This document shows positions 47,030-60,410 of a stretch of DNA of 64,000 nt, in pieces. This DNA is from Sclerodactyla briareus (Eukaryota; Echinodermata; Holothuroidea; Dendrochirotida; Sclerodactylidae), in NCBI GenBank assembly GCA_026419785.1, contig JAODTK010005911.1, positions 655,001 through 719,000 of the forward strand. The letters run 5' to 3'. The notes beneath the pieces are model-generated. The model did not search any database and had not been told where the DNA came from. It saw nothing but the letters and a program-made list of their open reading frames with translations. How positions within the stretch are numbered: position 1 is the stretch's first letter; the number at the start of each line of letters is the position of its first letter. The position numbers and the translations under genes were made by a program.

Positions 47030-50000
47030 TCATTATTGTGCAGATTGGCTTTGCCAGCCTGACGTGCTGTTTTTAACAGAAGAAAGCTATATGTAACGAA
47101 AAATTGGCAGTCATGGGATCGTGCACATTAGTATGAGTTTACTTTATTGACGTATATGGAACTATACAGGCGCGAGCGGTGCGCAACAATTCTGAGACAG
47201 GTGAAATTTGGACGAAAAATCTGAAAAGACAAATTGTCTGCTGAACTGACTCATTCCTTTTTAATCAAATGCCCGAAAATGGCATCAAATGTTTCCATGA
47301 CCGTGATGTTCAAGCAAATTTCAATCCGCGGCAGCCTCCAACCCAATGGAAAGGGTCCTCTAATGGAATATCTCTAGACATACCTATTTGTAGGACTGGA
47401 GACCACGATGACGAACTGTAAGGAATAAACACTCGATCATTTTCGGAAACTTAACTGTCAGTTTCAGTGAATGCATACTGCCAAAAGTCGCGGGAAGTGC
47501 CGCTCCCTCAATCGGGGGGGGGGGGTGGTCTGTCAGACTATTTTCTTGTACGGTACTCGTTCCACTGATTGGGGCGCGAATTGGGTAAAAAAAAAAAAGC
47601 AATGCATACACGTAGATAAGTTCATTCAAGAGTGTTTTCTGGAGAGTTGAATATTACATTTCAATCGATCCAATTTTGGGGATGTTGCTTACGCCATAAA
47701 GACATGGGAAGAACCGTTTTCGGCAATATGGGGGATTCTTAAGGCTCAAAATTTCCTTGTAACTATACTAGGGACCAGGATGCCTGTTCTCCCAAATTGT
47801 CATGGAATAAAAAACAGCGAATTCCTCAGGACGTTTCTTGAACATACCACAATTTCTGACCAATATTGCCCCCAATTTTAGAGACGGTGCTCACTGCCAT
47901 ACAGCGAGGGAATTTGCGTTTCTGCAATCTGAGGGGCTTTAAAACGAACATTTCCCTTGTACCCCGCGTCATGATGGTGCGGCTGGCCCGAATTGCCAGG
48001 AATTAAACAATCGATTCAGTTCTTCAAGAACGTTTCTAGAATATGAATTCTGAAATTATTGCCAATTAGGGACGTTGCTAATGCACATACGGTCCGGAAT
48101 CGCCAGTTGCTGCAATTGGGGGGTTCTTTGTGAACTTTTTTTCTTTACTTCTACGCGTCAAAAACGCGTTGACCCGAATTGTACGAGAATAATATAAAAC
48201 ATGATCAGTTCCTTCGAGAATGTTTCTTGAATAAAAAAAATTCGGGATTTATTGACAATTTTAGAGATGTTGCTTACTGCCATATGGCCAAGAGTTGGTT
48301 TCCTGCAGGTCTGGGGGGTCTTGATGGAAAAACGAAAAATTCCTTGTACGTACGCGCCAACCATGGTGGCGCTCCGCTTACTGAGTTGCACCCACATATC
48401 CCCTCCCATGAGTTCAACACAGTCGCGGCCCCGCCCTTCCCCACTACAACAATGCTGGGAAACCAGCTGCAATTTCTTAACACTGGCACACACCCAATAG
48501 CTAGAGTTTATTCCTTTTTGTTCTGACTGCAGCATTGCTTTGCCAGCCTGACGTGCTGTTCCTAATAGAGGATGAAAGCTAATGCAACGAAAACACACAC
48601 AGGGAGGTGATGTGCACATCAACTATGGAGGTTACGTGATTGGACGTATGGCACATCAAGGCGCGATCGATGCGGGCGCGAAACAAGTCTGGAGACATGA
48701 AAGTTGTGGACGAAAATATTGAACGGGAACAAATCTGAGAAATGACGAGTTTATGTTGAACTGGCCCAATTCCTTCTAATCAAATGCCCGAAAAATGCAT
48801 AAATTTTCCATGATAGTGATGTTCAAGTAATTTTTAGGATGCGGGCAACTTCAATCCAATTGGAAGGGTCCTCGATGGAAGACCTCTAAAACTAGGGTAT
48901 GGTAGGAATGGAGAAGGCCACAATGAGGACATGTAAGACGGAACCGAATTCGTTTTCGGAAATTTTATTGTCAATTTCAATGATGCTGCGTACTGCCATA
49001 AGCCCCGGAAGTGCCGTCTATGCGATCTGGGTCGGAGGAAGGGGGGTCGTAAGACTGTGGTTTGGAGGCGCCAATTGTAATGAGTATGAACTAGATCAGT
49101 CCTTCAGAGCGTTTCTTGAGATATAAATTTCAGGAATTTATTGTCATTTCAGGGATGTTGCTAAATTCATCGGACCCGGAAAGTCCCGTTTCCGGCAATC
49201 TGGGGTTGTAAGGCATAAAATGCTCTGGTATGTACGCGCGTCACCTGATGGTGGCGAGAATTGTAATGAATGAACAAATACAGTCCTTCAAAGCGCGTTT
49301 TTGAGATATAAATTTCGGAATTTATTGCCAATTTAGGGATGTGCGTACTGTCATTAAGACCCGGGAAGTCAAGTTCCGTGCCGGCAATCTTGGGGGTTCG
49401 TAGGCTCAAATTCCTCGTACCTAGCTCACTGATGGTGGCCCGAATTGTAAGGAATAAACATCGATCAGTTTCTTCAAGAACGTTCTTGAAAATAATTTAT
49501 TGCAATTCAATGCCAATTTTCTTTTTGGGGACGATGCTAATTGCCATCCGGCACCGTTTCCTGCAATCTGGAAGGGGGGGGGGGGGGTATTTAAAAGAGA
49601 ATTTTCCTTGTACCAACGCGTCCACTGATGGTGCCCGAATTGTACGGAATAAACATCGACAGTTCCTTTTTTCTTCACGAACGTTCCTTGAAATATCATT
49701 CTTGCAATTCACCTGCCAATTTTTGGGACGCTGCTAATTGCCATACGGCCAGTTTCCTGCAATCTGGAAGGGGGGGGGGGGGTATTAAAACGAGAATGTT
49801 CCTTGTCCCCCACGCGTCCCCTGATGGTGGGGGCCCGAATTGTAAGGGAATACACATCGACAAGGTCCTTCAAGGTTTCCGTTGATAGAATAATTTCTGG
49901 AATGATTGCCCATTTTAGGACGTTTGCTCGCTGCCACACGGATCGGGAAGTGCGTGTCTGCACTCTGGGAGTCTGGAAAACCAAACTTTTCCTTGTACCC

Positions 50001-50290
50001 TACGCGTCAACCGATAGTGCATGGCCCAAATTGTACGCGAAGGAACACCGATCCGTTTTTCTTCGAAAATGTTTTCTGAAAAAAATCGAGAATTTATTAT
50101 TGCCATTCTATGGCATGTTACTCACGCCATATGGCCCGGAAGTTGCCGTTTTCCTGCAATCTGGGGGCCTGTAAAACGAAAAATTCTTAAGTACGCTCGC
50201 GCCAACCGATGTGGCGCTCCGCGTAGATGGGCATTTGCATTCAATGTGCCTCCCCCCCCCAATTTTGACACAGATCGCCGCCCCTGAAGT
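47030..50290 (+). repeat. Two-copy higher-order repeat with a subrepeat of about 190 bp
   Basis: Each copy has a unique head of about 440 bp (TTTGCCAGCCTGACGTGCTG, TTAATCAAATGCCCGAAAA, TTCCATGA-GTGATGTTCAAG). This is followed by diverged subrepeats spaced 171-202 bp, with GGGATGTTGCTNACTGCCAT, CCTGCAATCTGGGGGG, CTTGTACC, ACGCGTC and AAGAACGTTTCTTGAA. Copy 1 is 47030-48520 with about four subrepeats, copy 2 is 48525-50290 with about seven. Both end with CGCGCCAACC and GGCGCTCCGC. The many small open frames here are artefacts. Confidence 0.85.
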
Positions 50291-50834
50291 TAGAGATGAA
50301 CACCATTACTTCTTCGATCAGCTTGAGGTCCAACCACCGTCAAATTCCGATACAAATTGTTAGTACGACTCCTGGACATCAATAGACAAGTTTATTCGGA
50401 TATAAAAAACATTCCTGGCTTGTTGCCATTAAAGTAAAAAAAAAGGGAAAATCTAAAACGAATTCTAAGAGACTGTGCATGTAAGTAGATATTTAGAGGA
50501 ACGCTGAAAACCACACTTAGTAAAAGTTCAAATTGGGCAAAATGCCTATGCATTTGGATAGAACAACCCCATTACTTTTAGAGACAGTTCAATGTCAAAG
50601 AGTAAAAAGACATATATTCTCAAAACGAAGCTGTCACAAAAAAGAGTGAATCAATCGCAAGAAATATTTCTCAATGACTGCCAGAATGGGGCGTTTAACT
50701 AGAATTCGGACGAGAGGAGGGCGATGGGTTGCCATTTGAGATGGGGTTCCAATTCCGCCAGATGTGACGATGCTATATGAGGAAGAGGCAGAGGTATATT
50801 GATCTGATATTGTTACACAATTTGCGGAGTATAC
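50291..50834. other. Intronic stretch, nothing recognised
   Basis: About 540 bp between the repeat and exon 8, without recognisable features. Confidence 0.35.
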
Positions 50835-51022
50835 CACATGTCTTCGTGTTCTTTATGAGATTCACGGTCATTCACTGATCCTAGTTTCAAGGATAGGCCG
50901 CGCCGTCGGCAACTGCATGTGTCGTTGAAAACTTTCTCAAAGCTGTTTGATTTTATCTTCAGCTCCCAAGTAACGGCAACCATGACTTTAGTTCTATTCA
51001 CCGGGAATTTATGTTTAATTAC
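50835..51022 (-). CDS. Exon 8 of the minus-strand gene
   Basis: A 188-bp exon, open in only one frame, with acceptor ATTTACCAG and donor GTATAC. It reads VNRTKVMVAVTWELKIKS, then an FNDTCSC segment with two cysteines, a basic RRR run and a charged end. Sequons NRT and NDT suggest N-glycosylation. KVMVAVTWELKI looks like the central strands of a PKD- or Ig-like sandwich, which is inference. A second possible acceptor at 50993 would give a different entry phase. The upper one is used because it fits exon 7. Confidence 0.8.
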
Positions 51023-54000
51023 CTGGTAAATTGTCGACTCAAATCAGGAGGAATCAGATTTTTCCTTGCAAACAAATGGGACATTCGCAGCTGAAAAAGT
51101 TATCGCGAAGTTTGTCGACATCCAAAGCTTCCATCGAACGCAATGAAATCTTGAAATCTCCAAGGCAGTATAGTATTTTTACTTATCCGCGAGCAGAACG
51201 CAATTAATCCTATTTTTTATATTCGAACTCCCATTTCGTACTCTATAAGGATAAATTATAAGAGGCTAATATATTAGCTGGAGGAAAACTGAAGCGTCGT
51301 TTCAAACCCGAAGTTCATAACGCTTTCTCATGGGAGTTACAGTCTTTTGGGAATGTTTTTGCTGTGCATTGAGCAAGATCGAGAAGGCATCTACGGATGC
51401 AATAATAAATTTGTCCACACTTGTACAACTCTGCAAACATCTTTGCTTCTATTGAAAATCCACACATTTTCACTTCGAAACATTTAGTCTATGGAGACCG
51501 ATTGCTGAAGTGGTTGGTAGGTGCTGATGGTTACTTGTGAGAGAAAGACAGCAAACTCCTGCTAATGTGACTTGATTTCAACGAAATTTAAACTATGAAA
51601 AATGCGTTACGGTGCCGCACTTTATCAACTGCATATGAATCCGATGGAGTTTGTAACTATACTTTCATTATTCTTCAGCGTTGTTTTTTTCATGCCATAT
51701 GTCTTTGAAGATACATTTGCTAATTTGGCAATAACTACGTATTCTTTTAAAACTCTCTACATTCCCAGGGATTCCTCTGCCGAGGAGAAAAAATGTGCGA
51801 TAATAGACGTGTGTCGAAGATTTGCAACACAATTTAAATGTGCTCGTTTGGATTTCAACTTTTGAAGTTTTGTTGACTAAGCAATTTACTTACGATGCCA
51901 TCAGCGGCGTTTGACTTCGTAACTTATACTCGTCCCTAAATCCCCATCTGTGGCGTTCCGCTCTGGTTGGGTTGGGTGTCAATCGGTCTTGTCATGGTCA
52001 TTCATTTGAGGAATTAACTGAAAAAAGAATATACTCACAATCCCTCAGTGTCACAATCACAAGTAATCTCTCCTGGACATCAATCTCTCTGGCCGTTCGT
52101 CGTTTTATCGTGCGTTCGTTTCGTGTCATTAGTTCGTCCATTCGTTGGGTTCGTTCGTCTGTTCTGATACGTTACGTTCAATCATACTTTCAACCGTACA
52201 GGCGATCATGCGATCATGGTGGATGAAGCATTCCATTGGCTAACTGAGTTACATTTTTTGTTTATCATAGTGGTGATTAGATTTTTGGATTAATCTAATT
52301 ACTTACCCCAATTAGTCTCCCACAGCCCCTTCCCCCCTCCCATTGAGCTCTTGGTGAGAGAGGTTTGTTTATATTACTCCCCATCTCTGCGAGCAGGCAG
52401 CACTGAATAGATGGGGACTGTTGAATTTATTTGCCAGCACTGAGGTGGAATAAATAGAGGACAATGGGGGGAAACTTATGGCAGTTCTGTTGTAAATCTG
52501 TCATCACCTTCTCATAATGTAGGTCTGGCTGGACTTTCGCTCTGTTTGAAACTACATCCAGGGTGAATAAATTAAGGCAATTGTGGATCACAGGTAGTTC
52601 TAAGCGTGTTTCACTGTTTCACTGCTAGGCCTAGGAATAGTTGTGCTGGGTACACATAAAGTTGTGCTGGTACTTAGCAAATTACATGCCTAGGAATGAG
52701 TTGTGCTATGGTACATCTACGTTTAAGTTTAGAGTCAAATATCTGGATTCGCCGTTACGTCCATATGTGTACCGATCAGTGGGCCTACTGCTTATTCGTA
52801 CACACTGAAGGGCTCACCTAAGCTTTTGAGGCCGAATTATGTCACGTTTTGTAGCGCGTGTATGGCGATTTTTGTGCACAGGTACCATTATTCAGGAAAC
52901 GATCCAGCTACTATGGCCGACTGGAAAAAACGGTACATGGAATCGCGGTGAAAAGCTTTGATACTCGGATGTCCATGGGAAGATTGTCCTATTGCTTTGT
53001 ACAGGGCTCATTCTCTTCACACTAGTGACTTCAGTCGGTGGTATTTTCCCATTGTGACGTAGGCATTTTGCATGTAGCCGGATCTGTGAATCGGCCAATG
53101 TGGGTGGACATGTTCAAAGTCATTCCAAGGTGATTTCAGTAAAGGGTCCAAATGATTACATACAATAAATGTGTAATAGTGCATGAAGAACATGCAGTGT
53201 TTTCGCCACAGGAATTTTGCCTCTCACAGCTATCAAGACGTGTCAACGCCGCTTGTTAGATATCTGCATCATAGTAACATTACACTTTCAAGGCCATCAG
53301 AACAAGGTGTAAGGCGTAATTCCGGCTGATAAGTTCCTCGGAAATATTCGATGACTTAGGCCTTACGTTAATCCTATGCCTGACCGAGACAAACCTCTGC
53401 TGAGTGCTGGTAACGCGAATGTCCATTTCCAATTTCTCGATAATATAGGGTACGTGCTATACTCAATCCATAGGGGCGCTCGTGTTAGCCGTCAATGGAA
53501 CAAGCCAGAAAAAATCACGAATTTTTCACCTCATTTGTATGTGGATTGCCACTAACCCCTGATATTTGTTCTTGGTATTCCTACTTCGCATAAAAAATTG
53601 GCAAAAATTTCTTATAGAAATTCCATTGGTCTTGACAATCATTAACCTTTGTCCATATTGATTTCAATCATGGAGTTAAAACCAAGCTTTTGAAACATAC
53701 ATGTAATAGCCAACATGTATTGTGATTGCTGATAACCAGCATAAGCAGATAGAATCCCCTATCATTTCGAAAGTATGGATTATTTGCATTTAGTGAATGC
53801 CAGGAAGGGACGTGTTACTCGATCTCAACTTGACAGTACAATTTGGACGTGTTGGTGTGTGGATAGTCGATTATTCTGCCTCATGGGATGGGCGTAATTC
53901 CATTCCGAAACGTGGGGGGACGAAACTTGACTGCGATCCACATCTAAGCGGAGCGCACGATTGGTTGGTCGCGTAGCGTACCGAGTAAATGTTGGCATGT

Positions 54001-57000
54001 TTCTACCACTCCTCGCCAGACGCCGGAAGTGGCACTTGCCGTGCCTAATTTCAAAAATCTAAAGTGGCACTTTTATGGAAGGAAAATGTTGGAAGAGTCG
54101 TCCCACGCATCTACGACCTCTTTATATATACGTTTGTAAAAAAAAACTGTCAGCAGTGAACTACAAACCAAATAATTAACCAAGAACCCCACCGCAGTTT
54201 CAACAACTCTGGGTACCGTGGAACAGATCATTGAGGGAATTTTGAATGAAATGGGTCACTCAGAGTGCAGGAAACGATAACTTCCGGTACACGAAAGTTA
54301 AATCCGGCGGCGTACTAAGATTCTTTTTCAGTGGCGTGCGGCTGGGGGCGGGGTGGGGGGTGATGGAAAATTTATAGGTCTTTTCCTTGACCTATTTTTC
54401 GGAGCGCTGATGCAGTGGCGCGGCCATGGTTTTTGTAGAGGCTCAGGGTATTGAATGGTGGGCTTGTCATACTATTCAAATACACTTACCAAATCCTCAG
54501 AAAGTTACCTAAATTTCATTCCTGCTCGTTGTCAGTTCGCGCCATTTTTCCGCCCGAATTATGTTCACTTGCACTAACCGGTACTAACTCGGTCTCGAGT
54601 AAGATTTTAACTTAATTATTTGCACATGATCAACACTCAATTTAGGCCACCTGATTGTACTGTCTGGCTATATTGGTCAGGAACCTTGACCCGATCTCAG
54701 AAAAAATATTCCCTCATGCATAAGATACTCCAATGTTGTGTTAAAAGTTTAACAGAATAGCGAGTGTATACGGTGTACCAGTTAGGAGGGCGAAAATTGT
54801 AAAGTTTGTGTAATGCCAGTGGGGGAGGGGGATGACTTGATTACGGATCTGGGGAGGGGCTAAGTGAGGGGTTCCTCCTCCCCCTGGCAATTTTTTTTTC
54901 ATTTTCCGGTGGCCATAGGATAGCATTTCGGTGCAATAAGCACTCCAAAACACTCATTCATTCCGAATAATTTTTTATGAATGCGATTGCTGCTCGTCTG
55001 AATCTTGTGCCTCGGCTGCCAAATCGAATCGAGGACAGTAAGATTTAGTAAGTTCAGTCTCACTTTTCATAGGACCCGCCGAATTCCCCCTCATCCCAAT
55101 TTAGAAGTGTTTGCATTTCAGGTAGCACTTATAGATGCATGCAGTCTGATGGCAGTATGCCACTACTCCTATAAATCAACACACTAACTTTGTTCCAAGA
55201 AATAATTTTGTATTGGTCACGCTCCTTAGATGCGACTTGCTACTACTCAGAATCTCTTGATGGTACTGAGTAATACGCTCTTCTGTGGGAGTTATTGTCA
55301 TCTTATCTAACCTCAGACCGCCAGCAAAGGCATACGGGACCATTCCTATTCGGGCCGACAAAAAAAAAAAAAAATTTGCCCGAATTTTTTAGGTGGGTCA
55401 CGGATGACGGTAACACCGCGCGGACAAATTTGTGCAGTTTTTCGGCATTTTTATTATAAATTTGGGCCATTCAGCAAAATTCGAAGATTCGGCCATGTTT
55501 TTTGTTGTTTTTTTGCCCTTTTCGCCTGCCCCACGATTTTTTCACGATTTTTTGTCATTTTTGTTTGCCCCGCAATCTCTCATCTCATAAAATGTGTACG
55601 GCAGTCTGCCCCCGCTCCCCCCCCCCCCCCGGTCGTAAAAAGACTCATTGTGCATTTACACATGTCCTTTAATGCAATGTGTTGCTCTGACTCTTCTGAA
55701 TGTTTTTCTGCCAATGTTCCGGAGGACAATGGGGAGTGAGTGCTCCACGTTGTAAGCTGGTCGAAAGCTCACTTTTCAGAGACCGTCCGAGATCTCCATT
55801 CAGTCCATACTAATGCCCAAGGGTAATAGATTTTTTTGCCAGGTTTCCGTTTCTTCCGACGTAAAAATCTTAAAAGATCGCCCGAAAATTATAAAGTTCT
55901 CAAATTTCGTTGAGTTCGAGATGACGGGAACCAGTAAGTAAAATACACCTAATGATATTGCGTGCGAAGCGCGCTGAGACTTTTTCACACTTCTGTTACG
56001 TTCCAGTTTTTTAGTTCTACCTTGGTCCTGATTTCGCATTGTCTGTTATCCGGATCCTTTCAGGTATTTCTCTCTCTCAATTTTTGTTTATATCCATTTC
56101 GGCTTTTTCATTTCGCCATATAACACTTCTTTTGTCCGAATTGGATGCCTAGGATTGGAGCACGGGAGTCTTCCTCCTCTATCCCACGCGTTCATCTGAC
56201 TACCATCACGCTATATGTATATTTTAGTCGCCATGCAGAATTATACATTGCACTAGCATATTGTCAAAAAATGCTTGAGGTCCATTTGCAATTTTTTACC
56301 AACTATTTTCCTCGTTTGTTGGTGACGTGAACCTAATCCCTACCCTAATCCCTAATATAACATAGACACAACTGATTCTCTCAGTACCGACAGCCAATCA
56401 CGCTGTTGTAAATGTGGTGTGTTTAATTTACGACAAAAGTATTATTATTGCAGAATTTGTGCACATTAAAATTAAAAGGATGGGGATCACACGCGAGAGT
56501 GGGGGGGGGGTGTACCTCCGCCTCACTTATCACTGGGGGGAGCACCCGATTCCTACGCCCTCGGTCGAACCGCGCTGATGATTGGTTCAAGGCAAGAACA
56601 CGGACTGTACTATTTGGTGGAATAAAAGGCAAACTTTAGAGGCAGTTTTTTACATCGTCAACATAAACGATGAATGTAGACACACTAATATGTAAGCTCG
56701 CAGTTGGCACGGACGGCTGGAATGACGCACCTAATTGATACGCGCATTGCAAATTATTATGTTGGGGTATAACTCTATCTCTTCGATTCGAAATGTCGGT
56801 AAATGGTATTATTTTAATCAAGTTTAGAACGTGAGTAAAAAGCCTGTTCAGATGGAGTAGGCAGAGGATGTAGTCAGAGGACCACTCAGTCAATCGCTAA
56901 ATCTTGAATTTTCTGATAACTGGTCTAGTTCTCGACGAGGACCGAGAAGCCGCTATACCTACTGTACATGACTCAAGATGTGAGGCTGGCCGGGCTATCC

Positions 57001-59089
57001 GGTCACCGACTACACTCCTCTGGGAGTAGTCTATAACTAAAAGTAAATCGTTCGAAAAATAATTTCCATCAATCTAAAATCATATGTTTTTTTTAACGTT
57101 TTGAAGAATACATATATTCTTCAGGAACGGGTGAAAACATCATGCTCCATACTGCATTGCAATAGAAGAAGAAAGCACAACCGCAACACGCAAGAAAAAA
57201 AACGACCATAGCGAATTCGAGCGGTCAAAGTACAGTGAATTGAAGTGAATCTCCTGGGCTCAGCAGCTCATCGACGGAGGTCAATTTAGCGTCTAAGTCT
57301 GATCAAATGGTAATTGTGGGGATTCCTATGCAAGTTCAGCTCCCGTAGAAGTTCATGGAACGTGATTCGGGGTCTATGTCGCCAACGTGGGGGGGGGGGG
57401 GAACCATTTGATATTGGTGTCCCCCACCATCGACGTGTCCCCCCGTCCCCCCCCCCCCCCTCCCCTAGGATTGACGCCTAGATCTGCTACTCGCCTGCTA
57501 CAAAAATCACGACTCCTTTTGTTACGGAGGTTGGATATTTGGCAAGGGATCACTACCTATTTGCGTTCTTGTTGTTAACTGGTCAGATGAGCAACTGAAG
57601 CTGTCATGATGTCCCTCTGTTCATTAGTCTATTCGACTTTCTTTATGATCAGGTTGAAACTCGGGCGGATGGCTGGCCCCTCGCTGAGACCCGGGTCGGA
57701 CATAATGTGTTTTTCCGATGGTGTTGATCAGATTCAATAACTCAATGAATAGTCATCAAATTTTTTTCCCGCCCAGCTCATTGAATCATCTTTTAGAAAG
57801 ATTAAGAAAATTGTTTATTCCCTTCCCTATCTCGGCCCTCGGCCTGGGAGTAGCGGCCCGACTACAACACTGGTATTACCAAATTCCGAACACCTCACCC
57901 CCACGTGGTTCCCCACAAAGTTGATCGAACCCCCCCCCCCTCCCTCAGAAATGTGGGTCCGTACATTGGTTAGCATATAATGTGGTGCGGGGATCGAAGA
58001 GGGGGTAAAACGCCATATTGTCCATTCGCCGAATAAACATGATGTGTTGGGGGTTATAGAAGAGGGGCGAAAGTTTTGAATCCCAGAAATAGAAAAAACA
58101 ATAATTACTGACATTTCGACATCTCAACCACACACTTTGCCCACCCAAGTTAAGCACCCCCCCCCCCTTACATTTGTGCCGAAATAATTGTGATGTTTGG
58201 TACAGACGAGAGGTAAAAACCCCAAAATAGAAGGAACGGGTTCAACTTTTGACAACTGACTGACTTATATTTTGGCCCACCCAAATGTTGAAAGTGCGAT
58301 TATCATTATTTCATATGTTATATAACATTATCTTGGATGAACTTGGGCAAAACGTAATGACGATTCCTCCCACCAATCGCTGACAACGGTATTAAATATC
58401 CTTTGGATGCTGGTCCTAGAATCCTACTCTCGACTATCTCATCTAGGCGCTAGTGTCGTTACGTGTCTTGTATAGCTATTTATTGAACGAATTCGAAGTG
58501 ATCCTGAACCCTCTTTGCACACAAACTAATCACTCGAAGATAACATGTAGAGGCATTTCGCTCGTCTTAGACTGCTTGATCTCTGTGAATGTTGACAGAA
58601 TTTTGTTCACCCATTACCCACTCGAACATAAATTGGGGTCATAGGACTCTAACCCTATAGTTTAACGGGTCCATAACTTCAATTATCAACTCTAACAAGA
58701 ACAACAACCACTATCTGTCAAATATACGATTAGCCATTTAGGAACCCTCCCCCCTCCTCCTCTTGGCTGTTAGAGATTCTTCACTGGCAAAGAAACTTGA
58801 AATGGCCGGGCACACCCGAGCTGGTAGTTCTTTCCAGGCTTCTCTCGCGCACTGATGATGTTATTGACCTAACGTTCCCTCCTAAAATGGAAAAAAAAAA
58901 CCTCTTGACTCTTAGCACAGAAGAGATTTCAAAGATTTAGTTACATGTGTCAACCAAAATTCTTAGTCATAATATGTTCGATGTTCCAAACAAGGTATCT
59001 GTTCATATTCCTGCTATGTTCCACACTCAGTCCTGCAAAAACATGGGCTGTCCGTGTCGATGCAGTTGGGGGTCCAATTTCCCGAGGAC
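51023..59089. other. Long putative intron, largely unassigned
   Basis: 8.1 kb. Exon-like segments at 51894-51935, 52033-52082 and 55189-55345 are discussed elsewhere. GC-rich 57835-57880 has the CGGCCT family's edge motif. C or G homopolymer runs of 9-15 bases lie at about 55616, 56503, 57389, 57446, 57930 and 58150. 52200-55150 shows nothing I recognise. Confidence 0.4.
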
Positions 59090-59177
59090 CTGCCTAAAAT
59101 CCCTAAATGGAACAACCCTCCCGCTCCCCACCATTTCTGGTCGGTTAATGAAATGTATCCAAGAGGGCAGTGAATAC
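59090..59177 (-). CDS. Candidate exon 7 of the minus-strand gene
   Basis: An open segment after acceptor CATAACCAG, 194 bp from exon 6, in the phase exon 6 leaves. It reads YSLPSWIHFINRPEMVGSGR and then VVPFRDFRQ. The frame runs into a stop soon after, so a donor must lie inside. Three GT sites (after ATG, after AGG and after CAG) all leave the same phase, and that phase fits exon 8. I drew the end at the CAG site; the donor there (GTCCTC) is weak, so the lower boundary is uncertain by up to about 40 bp. Confidence 0.5.
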
Positions 59178-59371
59178 CTGGTTATGTCAATAGTAATGAT
59201 TCCCTTGCACACTAACTATCCTCAATCAAATGCCCTTTGGGGCGCTTTGGGGTACTTCGATGGAGATGAAGATGCGTATTACGCGCTCCAGCTATCGTAC
59301 TCGAGGCGCTGTATTGCACGGAGTATGCAGTCAAGACTGCTTATCCCTTGACAAGAAAAGTGTAATCTTAC

Positions 59372-59466
59372 CTCTGACCGGAGGCAATACTACTCTTAGT
59401 CGATACGATCAGCTGGTTGTCGTCTATGTTTCGAATCTCGACAACAATCCGTATAGGTGAGGAACA
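59372..59466 (-). CDS. Exon 6 of the minus-strand gene
   Basis: A 95-bp exon with acceptor TTGTCTCCACAG and donor GTAAGA. It starts on a codon boundary, as exon 5 requires, and leaves two bases. It reads CSSPIRIVVEIRNIDDNQL and then a serine-rich stretch (STKSSIASGQ). The strand pattern IRIVVEIRNIDD again suggests a beta sandwich. Open frames on the plus strand over the same bases are shadows of this exon. The intron from exon 5 is 313 bp. Confidence 0.75.
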
Positions 59467-59779
59467 CTGTGGAGACAATGAGTGAAATAGTACACATGAG
59501 CCAAAGGTAAACATCTCTCCTCATTCATAAACAATCTAAGCTCTGCATGGCTGCTATGTCTCGGCTAAGCAGATACACCGACCTTTAGTTCATCAGCCCG
59601 CCCTACCGAAAAAACGGGGAAAAATGTCCTTTGTACCCTGGCGTGATTTAAAAAAAAATGCACACATACACACTTTTTTCACGTTGATTGCTGATCAATA
59701 GTACATCTATAAATGCAAAGTATCGGTGGTTCGGTGGCTCCGTACGGGAACTTTCAAAAAAAAACTCTTCAATACTTAC

Positions 59780-59881
59780 GTGCATTCGCCTGCCATTGTC
59801 TCTCCAGTCAACATAATATAGCTCCGTGAAAGCAATAGCTACACTTCCCTGTGGGGTCCTCGTTTGTTGACGGTTGATACC
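59780..59881 (-). CDS. Exon 5 of the minus-strand gene
   Basis: A 102-bp exon (34 codons, in phase on both sides) with acceptor TTGATTTCAG and perfect donor GTAAGT. It reads GSVAIAFTELYYVDW followed by RDNGRRMH. Only this frame is open through to the donor. The alternation in SVAIAFTELYYVDW is typical of an extracellular beta sandwich. I do not recognise a named domain. It is one of the best supported exons because both splice sites and the protein character agree. Confidence 0.8.
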
Positions 59882-60369
59882 CTGAAATCAACATAGGCCT
59901 ATTTACATTTCCCTACAACGAACAAACTGAGATAAACTGAGTGGCATAGAAATGATATTATTTGCGAAGCACTTGATACCAACTTGTGATGAGAGGGGTG
60001 CAAGGTGATACTAAGCCCCCTCTGTTAAAAAAAAGCTTGTTGTTTTTTAACTAGGCTATGTTTTCATTGCATCATGAATCTTGCATGGACTGAAATCACA
60101 ATGGCAACTGGCCTCATCAACTATTTTGTCCCCGGAATGTGCTGAGACCACGGTTCCCCCTGGAAAACATTCCCATATGGTTATAATGGTCATCATAATT
60201 GCTTGATATCCTTGGATTTTGATACGTTCCACCTTTTTTCAAGATCATCATTCAGTTCCTCTCAATCTCCGTGGAAAAATAGAGACATTTTAACGATCAT
60301 AAATATTCGCAAACCCCCCCCCCCCCCCCACAAAAAAAAAAATCATCCTTGTCATTTCTGCCAGATTAC

Positions 60370-60410
60370 ATGGGAAAGATTTGAGAAAATTGTGATTGTG
60401 ATAGGTCTAA
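60370..60410 (-). CDS. Candidate exon 4 of the minus-strand gene
   Basis: A 41-bp exon after CTGAAAG, with a TTTTTGTCTG tract upstream, followed by donor GTAATC. It takes two bases of a split codon, reads RPITITIFSNLSH, and ends on a codon boundary, in phase with the strong exon at 59780. The sequence looks like a beta strand followed by an N-glycosylation sequon (NLS). The donor is only moderate, so confidence is limited. Confidence 0.45.

Noticed and set aside
47600..50200. Cluster of many small open frames on both strands
   Set aside because: All follow the periodicity of the subrepeat of about 190 bp and are broken by indels.
51894..51935. 42-bp segment with GTAAGT donor reading DEYKLRSQTPLMAS
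   Set aside because: Weak acceptor, and it fits only if a different acceptor is used for exon 8. The chain through 59090 needs fewer assumptions.
52033..52082. Segment with GTGAGT donor reading EIDVQERLLVIVTLRD
   Set aside because: No pyrimidine tract before either acceptor, and it leaves a phase that no later exon takes up.
58947..59460. Plus-strand open frames of 134 and 76 codons
   Set aside because: They overlap minus-strand exons 6 and 7 and are explained as their shadows.
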